DNA from: Angelakisella massiliensis
GTDB lineage: Bacteria; Bacillota; Clostridia; Oscillospirales; Ruminococcaceae
Length of the DNA stretch: 64,000 bases
Direction of reading: 5' to 3'
Assembly (NCBI RefSeq): GCF_900104675.1
Contig: NZ_LT629944.1
Coordinates: 496,001 to 560,000, forward strand
The translations under genes were made by a program, and so were the position numbers. The notes under the pieces are model-generated. The model made no database searches and had not been told where the DNA came from. It worked only from the letters and a program-made list of their open reading frames with translations. Below, in pieces: positions 18,293-26,828 of this stretch. Position 1 is the stretch's first letter, and each line of letters opens with the position of its first letter.

Positions 18293-18726
18293 CCGGATGC
18301 ACACTCCTTTCTCTCCAGCGCCGCCATGCGCTGTTCCGCTCTCTGTCGTTCCAGAGCCAGGTCAGCTGCGTGGAGCTGCCGCTCATAGAACTGTTCGATG
18401 GACATCTGGATGGGCAGGATGTAGTAACGCAGACAGCCGTTGAGGGTGCGGCCGTCCCGGGTGGTGACGGTGGTGCGCTCCGTCCGGATCAGCCCCCGGT
18501 CCTCCAGCTCGGTCACATACTTGCGCACTGTGTTGACGCTCATCCCCACCGCCTCTCCGATGGTCCGGTAGCTGGCCACGCACTGGTAGGTCCTCCGGTC
18601 CTCCCGGTGGAGGAGAAACCCGTAGACTGCGATCGCCCCGGCGGACAGTCCCAGGGAGAAGATCTCGTTGGGGAGGGGGAAGTAGTTCTTGATAGGATCC
18701 CGCTTGGGCCAGTGCTGTTTTCTCAT
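18286..18726 (-). CDS. Helix-turn-helix protein, replication-initiator-like
   Basis: 146-aa protein. It starts MRKQHWPKRDPIKNYFPLPN, a pattern shared with RepA_N/helix-turn-helix initiators of Firmicute mobile elements, followed by a winged-helix segment (SYRTIGEAVGMSVNTVRKYV) and LEDRGLIRTERTTV. It is probably a replication or transcription protein of the element. The ATG at 18726 follows GGGAGGT and overlaps the excisionase gene by 4 bases. Confidence 0.7.
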   Translation of the reverse strand: MRKQHWPKRDPIKNYFPLPNEIFSLGLSAGAIAVYGFLLHREDRRTYQCVASYRTIGEAVGMSVNTVRKYVTELEDRGLIRTERTTVTTRDGRTLNGCLRYYILPIQMSIEQFYERQLHAADLALERQRAEQRMAALERKECASGC

Positions 18727-18932
18727 TTGGCACCTCCCGACTGTCCCTCCGCCCACTGGATGAACTTCTCTTTCGGAACTACCATACGGCTCCCCACCCG
18801 CAGTGTGGGGAAACCGGGATCGTTGAGCAGCTCGTAGGCGGTGGAGATGGACACGCCCAGTACCTGCGCCACCATCTTGGCATTGAGGAACAGGGGCAGG
18901 TCGTCGTAGGATTTGTAGACAGACAGTTTCAA
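18723..18932 (-). CDS. Excisionase-like small HTH protein
   Basis: 69-aa protein with the MerR/AlpA-type excisionase fold: LFLNAKMVAQVLGVSISTAY, then RVGSRMVVPKEKFIQWAE. Such proteins bend attachment DNA and direct the integrase towards excision, and may regulate the operon. The start is a TTG at 18932, eight bases after GGAGGT. It is the first gene of the element operon that runs down to the recombinases. Confidence 0.82.
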   Translation of the reverse strand: MKLSVYKSYDDLPLFLNAKMVAQVLGVSISTAYELLNDPGFPTLRVGSRMVVPKEKFIQWAEGQSGGAK

Positions 18933-18975
18933 TGTTTAGTACCTCCGGTGTTTCAAATTCAGAGAAAAATTTCTT

Positions 18976-19077
18976 GCGTTTCGGAGGTCTCTCTGTTAAA
19001 CTGGAACACAGATCAGGCTGTGTTTTCCGAAACGCAGCAGGCCGCTGAACTGTTGCAGCAGTTCGGCGGCTTTTTTT
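18976..19077 (+). ncRNA. Structured segment ending in an intrinsic terminator (possible small RNA)
   Basis: Three nested or tandem stems are visible: GCGTTTCGGA (18976-18985) with TCCGAAACGC, an inner AACACAG/CTGTGTT hairpin, and GCCGCTGAACTG (19041-19052) with CAGTTCGGCGGC (19059-19070) followed by seven Ts. It is oriented away from the excisionase gene, with no open frame in it. It may be a ~100-nt RNA or the leader/attachment structure of the element. Not matched to a known family. Confidence 0.4.
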
Positions 19078-19436
19078 GCAGGAGCTGTCTTTTTAGATCT
19101 GTCTGGCCATGCACCATACCCGTTCCTGCCCTGCGGCCTTGTTTGACCAACACAGCGTTTTCTTCCCCTTGGTACGCTCAATTGTCGGTGCTCTGCGACA
19201 ACGTCCTGGCGTTACTTCTCCGGGGAGTATCGTCTCTGGTGATGGGTATTCGGTTTTCAAGGTGCCGTTCCGAATGTTTGGGATCAGTTTCCCGTTGACA
19301 ATCGGATTTTTCGGTGTTAGACTATTGTAAGATTATTTTGACAGTTCCTTTGCAACTGTATCGTAACATGATTTCCAGTCGCTGTCAAGACTATCTTAAA
19401 ACTAATTTATAATTGTCTATTTCGGAGGGCGCCGAC

Positions 19437-20414
19437 ATGTGGTATGCCAAGATGTACTTCTCTGAGAAAAAAGAGGTTTTCCAATTTGATAGCCACGGGG
19501 TTCAGGGCGTTCCCTCGACCTACGAGGAATTCCCGTTCCTGGAGAGCCTGCTGTCTTTTCTGGAGGCGGACTGTAAGGAGTTGGAGCCCCTGCTGCGGCG
19601 GGCTTATGAGAATTGGTCCCTTCTGATCGACAGGGATGATAGAGATGCTGGGGTCCGTACCTTGATGGATCTGGGTGACCTTGGGAGCCGGCACATCTAC
19701 CTGCATCTTCTGTATGTGCGCTGGTTTGAGCGGTTTGGGCGCATGGGGATCACCCAGGACCGGGGGAGCAGGGAGGATCAGCAGATGCTGGAGGAGCTAC
19801 AGGGCCTTCCGGAACAGCTCCCGCTTTATCAGCAGCAGGTACAGCGCTTCTTTGATCTCGTTCTGGATGTGGACAAGGCAGGGCGGGATCCCCAACAGCA
19901 GGCGTCGGCCCACTATCTCTACGATGCCCCCAAGGATCCGTCTCTGTTCTCCTTCCGGCCCATCCCCCTCAGCTTTGAGCCGGTAGAACCGGGCCGGTGC
20001 TCGCCGGTCTTGTATCCCCTCCACATTTCGGACATGATCGACTACTCCCTGCGCAGCTGCGTGGAGCGCGGGATCACCGTCCGGCGGTGTAAGAACTGCG
20101 GACGCTGGTTCCCCCAGACCGGCCGGGTCAGTGCGGAGTACTGCGAGCGCCCGGTGGCCTCCGGCCAGCAGACCTGCCGGGAGGCCGGGGCCTTCCAGCA
20201 GTGGACCAAGAAGCAGTCCGACGATCCGGTGTTCAAGGCCTACCGCAAGGAGTACAAAAAGCGCTTTGCCTGGATCAAGGCCGGCCGCATCACCGACGAG
20301 CAGTTCTACGCCTGGAGCGAACAGGCCAGAGAGATGAAAAAGAAATGCGACCGGGAGGTCATCACCCTGGAGGAGTTCCAGGATTGGCTGAAGAACGCAA
20401 AGGTGCCGCTCTGA
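19437..20414 (+). CDS. DUF6076-like protein with cysteine-rich domain
   Basis: About 325 aa. A poorly conserved N-terminal half is followed by a zinc-ribbon-like region (VRRCKNCGRWFPQTGRVSAEYC and a nearby C), then a helical tail with repeated Trp/Lys. The pattern resembles CGNR-type zinc fingers and the DUF6076 family often found beside integrases. Function unknown. The ATG at 19437 follows CGGAGGG. It is a single gene with its own terminator. Confidence 0.7.
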   Translation: MWYAKMYFSEKKEVFQFDSHGVQGVPSTYEEFPFLESLLSFLEADCKELEPLLRRAYENWSLLIDRDDRDAGVRTLMDLGDLGSRHIYLHLLYVRWFERFGRMGITQDRGSREDQQMLEELQGLPEQLPLYQQQVQRFFDLVLDVDKAGRDPQQQASAHYLYDAPKDPSLFSFRPIPLSFEPVEPGRCSPVLYPLHISDMIDYSLRSCVERGITVRRCKNCGRWFPQTGRVSAEYCERPVASGQQTCREAGAFQQWTKKQSDDPVFKAYRKEYKKRFAWIKAGRITDEQFYAWSEQAREMKKKCDREVITLEEFQDWLKNAKVPL

Positions 20415-20438
20415 TAGCGGCCTGTTTCAAAACGGAGA

Positions 20439-20465
20439 AAGGGACTGGCCGGAGGCCAGTCCCTT
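20439..20465 (+). terminator. Terminator of the DUF6076 gene
   Basis: 12-bp stem AAGGGACTGGCC/GGCCAGTCCCTT with GGA loop, followed by TGTATTCTTTG. A near-identical terminator plus tail is at 63197. Confidence 0.85.
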
Positions 20466-20532
20466 GTATTCTTTGACTCGGCGATGCAGTTTTTGATGGG
20501 GTCATATGTGCTTAGACTCTCTATTTCCGAGT

Positions 20533-20910
20533 CTATGACTCCGTCTCATAGGGCCAGGTGCTGATGCCGCCGAATTCGTAGATGTTGGTGTAGCCCAGTT
20601 CTGCCAGAGCAGAGGATGCCGTCTTGCTGCGGTTCCCACTGCGGCAGTAGACCAGAACGGTGGAATCCTTTTCGGGGATCACCTCGGTGGCGGTGTCTTC
20701 GTCGATGCTTCCCACTGGCAACAACACTGCGCCGGGGATGTGGCCGCTGTCGTACTCGTCCTGCTCCCGCACATCCAGGATGATGACTTCCTGGGTGTCC
20801 ATCATCTCTTTGGCCTCCTCCTGGGTGATCTGCTGGTAGCCATCCGCGGAGTTTCCGCCGCACCCAGTCAACAGCAGAAGAGATAAGAGTATAGGCAGGA
20901 TTCGTTTCAT
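20533..20910 (-). CDS. Rhodanese-domain lipoprotein
   Basis: 125-aa exported protein. It has a lipobox-type signal (LLSLLLLTGC, Cys17), then a single rhodanese domain with IILDVREQDEYDSGHIPGAV and the active-site loop VYCRSGNRSKT, whose cysteine would carry a persulfide. It is likely a membrane-attached sulfurtransferase. It overlaps by 4 bases the tail of a broken SGNH hydrolase gene upstream, its original operon partner. A diverged copy of its last ~32 codons is fused to the SGNH N-terminal half at 63.3 kb. Confidence 0.88.
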   Translation of the reverse strand: MKRILPILLSLLLLTGCGGNSADGYQQITQEEAKEMMDTQEVIILDVREQDEYDSGHIPGAVLLPVGSIDEDTATEVIPEKDSTVLVYCRSGNRSKTASSALAELGYTNIYEFGGISTWPYETES

Positions 20911-21715
20911 CTGAGTTTCTCCAGAAGTCCGGCGGCAAAGGTTCTGTGCCCCTGCTCTGTGAAGTGTACGCCATCATAGTCCCGGATAGCGGCGTCCAGA
21001 AAGTCCCGGCTGTTCTGATCCAGGGCGCTGGTGTCTTCGCTGTTCTCCTCGTCCAGAATGCCGTCCGCTTCCTCCTCGTTGGCCCCGTAGCTGTAGATCG
21101 TCGCCACCCGCAGTTTCTTTGTGGGGTCGGCTGCCATCTGCTTTTTGAACTCCTGATAGTAGAGCTTGGCCATGTCCACCGAGGCCACCGCGAAGATGGA
21201 GTTGAAGCCGCTGATCCTCTGCTTCTGCTTGATCTCCTCTACCGCGCCGTTTTTACCGGAGGCCACCTCCGCGATGTTGGTGAGGGTATTGAACAGATAG
21301 GTCTTGTCCCCTCTGTAGGTCTTCTGGTCGAAATGCTCCAGGATGTACCGGGTCACCAGCTCGATGCGCTCCGGCGCCATGAAGGCCTTTTCCCGGTCGA
21401 TGTCCCAGACCGCCTTGTCGTCAATGTCCGGCTCGGCGTCCATAGTCTGGATGTAGTCCACCCGGAAGGGCAGCACATTCTTGTCGTTGATGGCGTCCAC
21501 GATGGTGTACGTGTGGAGCTGGTCGCCGAAAGTCTGGGCGGTGGTGAAGAACTGCGCCCCGCCGGCGGCCCTGGCGTTGGCCGCAAAAATGGGGGTGCCG
21601 GTGAAGCCAAACAGATGGTATTTCTTGAAATTCTTTACGATGGCCGTGTGCATATCTCCGAATTGACTGCGGTGGCACTCGTCAAAGATGATGACCACAT
21701 GCTTTTGATAAAAAG
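20907..21715 (-). pseudogene. Type I restriction HsdR fragment fused in frame to an SGNH hydrolase tail
   Basis: Most of the frame is the middle of a type I restriction motor subunit: HVVIIFDECHRSQFGDMHTA (DEAH-type box), FGFTGTPIF, then the SGFNSIFAVASVDMAKLYY block. After RDFLDAAIRDY (codon at 20976-20978) it switches to DGVHFTEQGHRTFAAGLLEK, the C terminus of an SGNH hydrolase. Both ends of HsdR (N-terminal nuclease domain, helicase C-terminal part) are missing, so no restriction function can remain. The matching SGNH N-terminal part lies at 63380-63853. Confidence 0.85.
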
Positions 21716-22186
21716 CGGCCCCTGATACTCCACCAGGAAAATACCGACATCACGGCAACCGATATACTTTTGAAGTGAATTAATATGATGCTGCCAGTTT
21801 TTTCGAAACGATGCTTCATACATCTCATAACTGTATGGCGGCGCTTCCATTTCACAAATTTCACGAGTCAGGCTATTTGCGGGCGGGGCATCGTTCAACT
21901 CGCGGCCCATTCTTTGGAATCGCTGTTCCGCCTCTTTACAAAACTGTGCTTGTCTCTGTCTATGTTCCGCACCTTTCCTTGTTTCTCTCGACGCGGTGAT
22001 TTGAAAGTGCTCAATAAAACCGTTTTCAAACAAAAAGTCCGGAAAGTTGCTCTGTGCGGGATTGGGCCTTGCACTTTTCAAAATACGAATAATCTTTTGC
22101 GGGTCACTGCAAAAGTAATGCACCGAATTTCTGTCCAAATTTTGCTTTACCCTTGTGAGGCAGTTGGTTTCCTGCTCACCTCTCAT
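21716..22186 (-). pseudogene. Truncated unknown gene of the former type I restriction locus
   Basis: Readable from [20 protein letters not shown] through GCRDVGIFLVEYQGPLFIK, about 160 residues, then cut off at the junction with hsdR DNA. It overlaps the end of hsdM' by 4 bases (ATGA), so it belonged to the hsd operon. Not recognised; it contains acidic and FxVEYQ patterns that could belong to a nuclease fold, which is a guess. Confidence 0.55.
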
Positions 22187-23133
22187 GCTTCGATCTCTCC
22201 AATGATCTTGTCAATCTCCGCCCGCAGCACCTGCTCCCGGGCCACGATCTTCTCAATCTCGGCATTCAGCGCGGTGATGTCGATGACCTCCCGGGTGTCC
22301 TCCTGCTCCACATAGGTGGAGACGGACAGGTTGTACTCCTGCTCCCGGATCTCCTCATAGGCAGCCAGATGGGAGAAGTGGGCGACCTCGGCGTGGCCGG
22401 CGAAGGTGTCCACGATGCGGTCGATGTTCTCCGGCGTCAGCTTATTGTTGTTGGTCACCTTGACGCACTCGCCGGAGGCGTCGATGAACAAGGTCTTGCT
22501 ATCCGCCTTGTTCTTTTTCAGCACCATGATGCAGGTGGCGATGCTGGTGCCGAAGAACAGGTTGCTGGGCAGTTGGATCACGCAGTCGATGAAGTTGTTG
22601 TCGATCAGGTACTGGCGGATCTTCTTCTCCGTACCGCCCCGGTACAGGATGCCGGGGAAGCAGACGATGGCGGCGGTGCCGTTGGACGCCAGCCAGCTGA
22701 GGCTGTGCATGATAAAGGCCAGATCTGCCTTGCTCTTGGGGGCCAGCACCCCGGCGGGGGCAAAGCGGGGATCGTTGATCAGCAGGGGGTTGTCGTCCCC
22801 AGCCCACTTGATGGAGTAGGGGGGATTGGAGACGATCAGCTCAAAAGGCTCATCATCCCAGTGCTGGGGGTTGGTCAGGGTATCCTCACAAGCAATATCA
22901 AACTTGTCAAAGCCGATGTCGTGGAGGAACATGTTGATACGGCACAGGTTGTAGGTGGTGATATTGATCTCCTGGCCGTAGAAGCCGTTGCGGACAGCGT
23001 CACGGCCCAGCACCTTCACAGCCTTCAGCAACAGAGAGCCGGAGCCGCAGGCGGGGTCTATAAAGACGTAATCTTTGATACAAGCCCGGTCGCCGGAAAA
23101 GTGTATAAAAATAGCGAAAACCGCAGGAAACAA
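22183..23133 (-). pseudogene. 5'-truncated type I DNA methyltransferase (HsdM fragment)
   Basis: N6-adenine methyltransferase with the SAM motif [15 protein letters not shown], catalytic NPPY ([11 protein letters not shown]) and the C-terminal half through a coiled-coil end. The ~200-residue N-terminal domain is gone; upstream of [11 protein letters not shown] the sequence is unrelated. With hsdR also broken and no specificity gene in sight, the locus is dead. Confidence 0.88.
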
Positions 23134-23296
23134 GGCGTTTCTTGCGATTTTCGCTGTATTTGTCGGTGTTCAATTTGTCCTATCAGAGCACAGCTGAGGT
23201 TTGTCTGATGCTGATGTCTGGGCTCCTGCGCGGCAGGCTCAGGGAATAATTAAAAAGTATGGCAAAATTAAATGGTTCGGGCAAAATTAAAAAGTA
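23134..23296. other. Junction between dead hsd locus and defence operon
   Basis: Short non-coding stretch with a repeated AAAATTAAAAAGTAT-type motif near 23249-23298, directly at the 3' end of the big ATPase gene. It may mark where the defence operon joined the old restriction locus. Confidence 0.4.
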
Positions 23297-26200
23297 TCAG
23301 TCGACGACTTCAATCCAACCATTATTCAAGCACATGGTCAGGTTATACTTGACATCCTGACAGGCCTTATCCCCACTCTCGAAATTCAAGACCACATACT
23401 CTCCGTCGCATCCAACTACACGAGCGTATGCTTTCTTCGATTTGTGGAACACCCGTCTACCAATGAGCTCGCCATATGCGCTTGTATCGCTCTGCAGTCC
23501 TTCTTCTTCCGGTTCCGGAGTAGAATGTGGAGTCTCTTCCTTAACAGGCTGCACAGGTGCAACTCTATTCGACTCCGGCGCTTTTGCCACTTCCTTCGGC
23601 TTGGGATTACTGGCAGTCTGCAGTTGGGCTTTGCGCTCCTCTGCAGCTTTTTTCTTCAGCTTCAGAAGCTCTATAATTTCAGCGATATGAGTAGGTGTGA
23701 ACCAGAAATCATAGTCGTTGATAGCAACTGAAACGTGGTCATTCTCCTCAATGTCATTTTCTGACACATCAAGGATGGAATCTATTAGCCGGTCTGCCAG
23801 GTACTTATCATTTCGCAGCGTTCTAAACTTTGCGGCGCAATTCGGACAAAGGCAGACGTTCAACGGGTCGAGCTCTACATCCGGCTTCTGTTCCAGCTGG
23901 CACATTTCCACATTGGAGAACGGCTTGTGACACAGCTGGCAGGCATATCGATAAGACGAGTTTACGCGATACATATTCATCAGGTATGCGCGGACATCGT
24001 CTTGCGGTCGACTGACGCGGATACGCCTCACGACAGTCGCATATACGGTTGGGCTGGCATAGGACAGTATTTGAGCGGCATGCTTCTTCAGCGCCTCCCA
24101 GTTCTTAACGGAACCGGTCGGGAACTCAAATTCGTCCTCCTCAGATTGACCAGTAGAACCTTCTTGTAGAGACAGCCCACCAAATTCACGGCTGAGCTGC
24201 TCCGGCGTAATGTGGAATCGGCGCTCCAACTCGATTTCAAAATAGGTTTGTTTCTTCTCATCTGGCAAGGCATCGTAATCCTTGACAATAGCCTCATGCT
24301 GGTCAATTTTCCCTTTCTTAAATCCAAGAATGTCGTACAAATTTGAATCAAGGCTTACCTTCCCATATAGCGACTTGTTCAAATCGTGCTTTGATATGGC
24401 CTTGTGCGAGACCAGTTCTCCAGACTCAGTATAGAGCCATTTTCCGTTCCAGTCAGAAAGACGCCAGTTAAACCCATCCCTGTTCAGAGTATGGATTACA
24501 TCTGCAGGCTCGTCATATTTATTTGGCGTTCCTCCGCCGATATAAACAGTACCAACAAGGCGAGACATGTTCTCCTGCAGTGTCTTAAAAATCACCTGTG
24601 ATTTTATTAAGGCGTCTTTAGCTTTCGCATGCTGGGAGATGTAGAGAAGGGCCTCTTCCAACTTATCAATGCCGAGTTTCCAGCGAAAGTCTCCGGTCGT
24701 TCTCCACTCAGGCTGTCTGCCGGGATTGCCGGTATAGTATTCACCCCAGGTTTTTTCGTCCCCGGTGATGATTTTGTCTGTAACGCCAAGCGCCCGTAGG
24801 TCATCAAAGGTGATTCCGGCTGACTGGTATGCGTCAAAGTCGACAAAGTAGATATCCGGCGCAATGCCTTTGTAGTATTGCTCCAGCATTAGACCGGTTT
24901 CGGACTGAGGGAACCGAATAACCTTTGAATGTGGCCGTACCCAGTATGCCTTTCCTCCTGACCTGCACTTTATGTAGAACGCTTTCCGAACAATCTGTCT
25001 CAGGTCAGCCTCGTAGTCAGAATTCCTGAGATACTTGACAAGGGCGTGTATGTCTTGTACGTGCTCCTCAAATGAACCGCTAAAATCTGTACCAGCATAC
25101 CGCTTTTCAAGAGATTTTACAAAGTGCTCGTACTCGTTGGGCGTCTTCAGGTGCAGTACATTTTCAAAGAAGGTTCGGCACTTCTCAAATAGATATGGAT
25201 GGACAAATTCCACCTCGGCCTGCATCGCCTTCTTCGACGGAAGAAATACATTGGGCAAATAAGAAGACTGCGATTTTCGGTATGGAGCAACCATGCGGTT
25301 GGATGCTGTGCGGACAATCACAGCGTCGAGAATATTTCTGTAATTCGATTCGGAGAAAATATTCGGGACAGTCTCATACAGCTTGTAAAGCCTAACGAGC
25401 CAGTCATTATCTCGGTTTTCCAAAAAATTGTGATTTTCGTTGAAGTAGCTTCTAAGGTCTTCCGGACGAATAACCTCTATTCCCAAAATGCTGGAGAAAT
25501 AAGAGAGCACATCTTTGTACGGGCCTGTCTCCGTCAACGAAACCGGAAGCCATTCATAATGTCTTTTGTCGTTGATAAGTTCCGAGATTAACTCGCTGGG
25601 CAATAGCTCTGCAATTTCTCTGCTTCTCGCAATAACTGCATTGGCAGCCTTAGTGTAGCCCTTCCCATCCTTAACCGGCAAAACGCGCTCCGACGAAAAC
25701 AAATCCCGCATTTCTTCGTATAAAGGATAGAAAAGCGGATAGACATCAAAGTCGTCCTCATCAAGAGGAAGAATCCGAATCAGGCTCAAGTCAAGGAGTC
25801 CCATATCGCGCAGCTCAAGGACACTCTGTCTGAGGAGCTTTGCCGTTTGTTCAGCCAGAGCCTCGTTTTCCTCCTCATCGGCAGGAACACTGCTCCGGTT
25901 TGGAGTAGTGCGGAACGGGCCTTGGACAATGAAGTCAAGTTTGCTTTCGGTCTCTGTCGGGAAGTAAACGGAGATATACGGATTCTTTGCTTTTTGGAAA
26001 GTGGTTTTTCCTTCTTTGTCTGTTGCGACTGTGAACGCAACGTCAATTGTACGGGTAGAAACCCCCGAATCAATCGGCATCGAAAATTTGATGAATGACA
26101 GAGACTCGTCCGTCTTATCATCCTCGGATTCAATTGCCGACACGCGGGTGCAGTGGTCATTTACCGGCTCAGCATCCAGTAAATATTCCCCTGATGCTTC

Positions 26201-26824
26201 TTTGCCCGGAATCTTGATTTCGTACTCAATGAGTTCGAGGTGCCGCATGAAAAGGAGCGTGGTCACTCCGAGATTTTTGAGTCGCTTTGTAATAGCTTCA
26301 TTCAGCGCAGCCAGATTTTTAAATCCCGAAAACTGGAATCCAACGCTATATGGGAACACGAAGAGGGTCGTATAGCCAGCCGGAACATCAATGGAAGGGA
26401 TATCTACGGGCTTCGTGAAGTCCTGTATCTCAACAGCGAAGGGATGGCAATTCTCTGCCAGCTCCTTTTTGCGCGGCGAGCTATACAGCCTGACCGTTTC
26501 ACATATGCCAAAGACTGATTTGAAGCCGACACCGAATTCGCCAATCTGGTTTAAATCATTAACCTTGTCCGACTGCCCTATGTCGCACAGGCCCTGCAGG
26601 TTCTCCGTAGTGAAGGATTTTCCATCGTGCATCACTTCAAGCCTGTCAGAGTATTGGACAAACCGAATTCCAGTAGCTCCTGCGTCTTCCGCGTTCTGGA
26701 GCAGTTCGTAGACAAAGTGTGATTTATCGGTATAGAGCTGAATTATCCGTTCGAGCGACCGCCTGAGCATGCCGTCCCTATCTTGATTCTGGAGAATCTT
26801 ATCAGCTATATTCAAAGCGCTCAC
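23297..26824 (-). CDS. Giant GHKL (sacsin/Hsp90-like) ATPase, last gene of the defence operon
   Basis: 1175-aa protein. The N-terminal ATP-binding domain has the GHKL signature: YELLQNAEDAGAT (N box, residues 39-51), MHDGKSF (about 65-71) and IGEFGVGFKSVF (94-105). The middle ~700 residues are unrecognised. Near residue 960-1010 there is a zinc-binding pair CQLCHKPF ... CLCPNCAAKF resembling an HNH nuclease scaffold but without clear catalytic histidines. The tail (YGELIGRRVFHKSKKAYARV) looks like a small SH3-like domain. The start is GTG 26824 or, better spaced from AGAGG, TTG 26815. It lies 4 bases after the SNF2 gene. Family knowledge: sacsin-like ATPases recur in defence loci with helicases. 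The role here is inference. Confidence 0.85.
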   Translation of the reverse strand: MSALNIADKILQNQDRDGMLRRSLERIIQLYTDKSHFVYELLQNAEDAGATGIRFVQYSDRLEVMHDGKSFTTENLQGLCDIGQSDKVNDLNQIGEFGVGFKSVFGICETVRLYSSPRKKELAENCHPFAVEIQDFTKPVDIPSIDVPAGYTTLFVFPYSVGFQFSGFKNLAALNEAITKRLKNLGVTTLLFMRHLELIEYEIKIPGKEASGEYLLDAEPVNDHCTRVSAIESEDDKTDESLSFIKFSMPIDSGVSTRTIDVAFTVATDKEGKTTFQKAKNPYISVYFPTETESKLDFIVQGPFRTTPNRSSVPADEEENEALAEQTAKLLRQSVLELRDMGLLDLSLIRILPLDEDDFDVYPLFYPLYEEMRDLFSSERVLPVKDGKGYTKAANAVIARSREIAELLPSELISELINDKRHYEWLPVSLTETGPYKDVLSYFSSILGIEVIRPEDLRSYFNENHNFLENRDNDWLVRLYKLYETVPNIFSESNYRNILDAVIVRTASNRMVAPYRKSQSSYLPNVFLPSKKAMQAEVEFVHPYLFEKCRTFFENVLHLKTPNEYEHFVKSLEKRYAGTDFSGSFEEHVQDIHALVKYLRNSDYEADLRQIVRKAFYIKCRSGGKAYWVRPHSKVIRFPQSETGLMLEQYYKGIAPDIYFVDFDAYQSAGITFDDLRALGVTDKIITGDEKTWGEYYTGNPGRQPEWRTTGDFRWKLGIDKLEEALLYISQHAKAKDALIKSQVIFKTLQENMSRLVGTVYIGGGTPNKYDEPADVIHTLNRDGFNWRLSDWNGKWLYTESGELVSHKAISKHDLNKSLYGKVSLDSNLYDILGFKKGKIDQHEAIVKDYDALPDEKKQTYFEIELERRFHITPEQLSREFGGLSLQEGSTGQSEEDEFEFPTGSVKNWEALKKHAAQILSYASPTVYATVVRRIRVSRPQDDVRAYLMNMYRVNSSYRYACQLCHKPFSNVEMCQLEQKPDVELDPLNVCLCPNCAAKFRTLRNDKYLADRLIDSILDVSENDIEENDHVSVAINDYDFWFTPTHIAEIIELLKLKKKAAEERKAQLQTASNPKPKEVAKAPESNRVAPVQPVKEETPHSTPEPEEEGLQSDTSAYGELIGRRVFHKSKKAYARVVGCDGEYVVLNFESGDKACQDVKYNLTMCLNNGWIEVVD

Positions 26825-26828
26825 CTCT

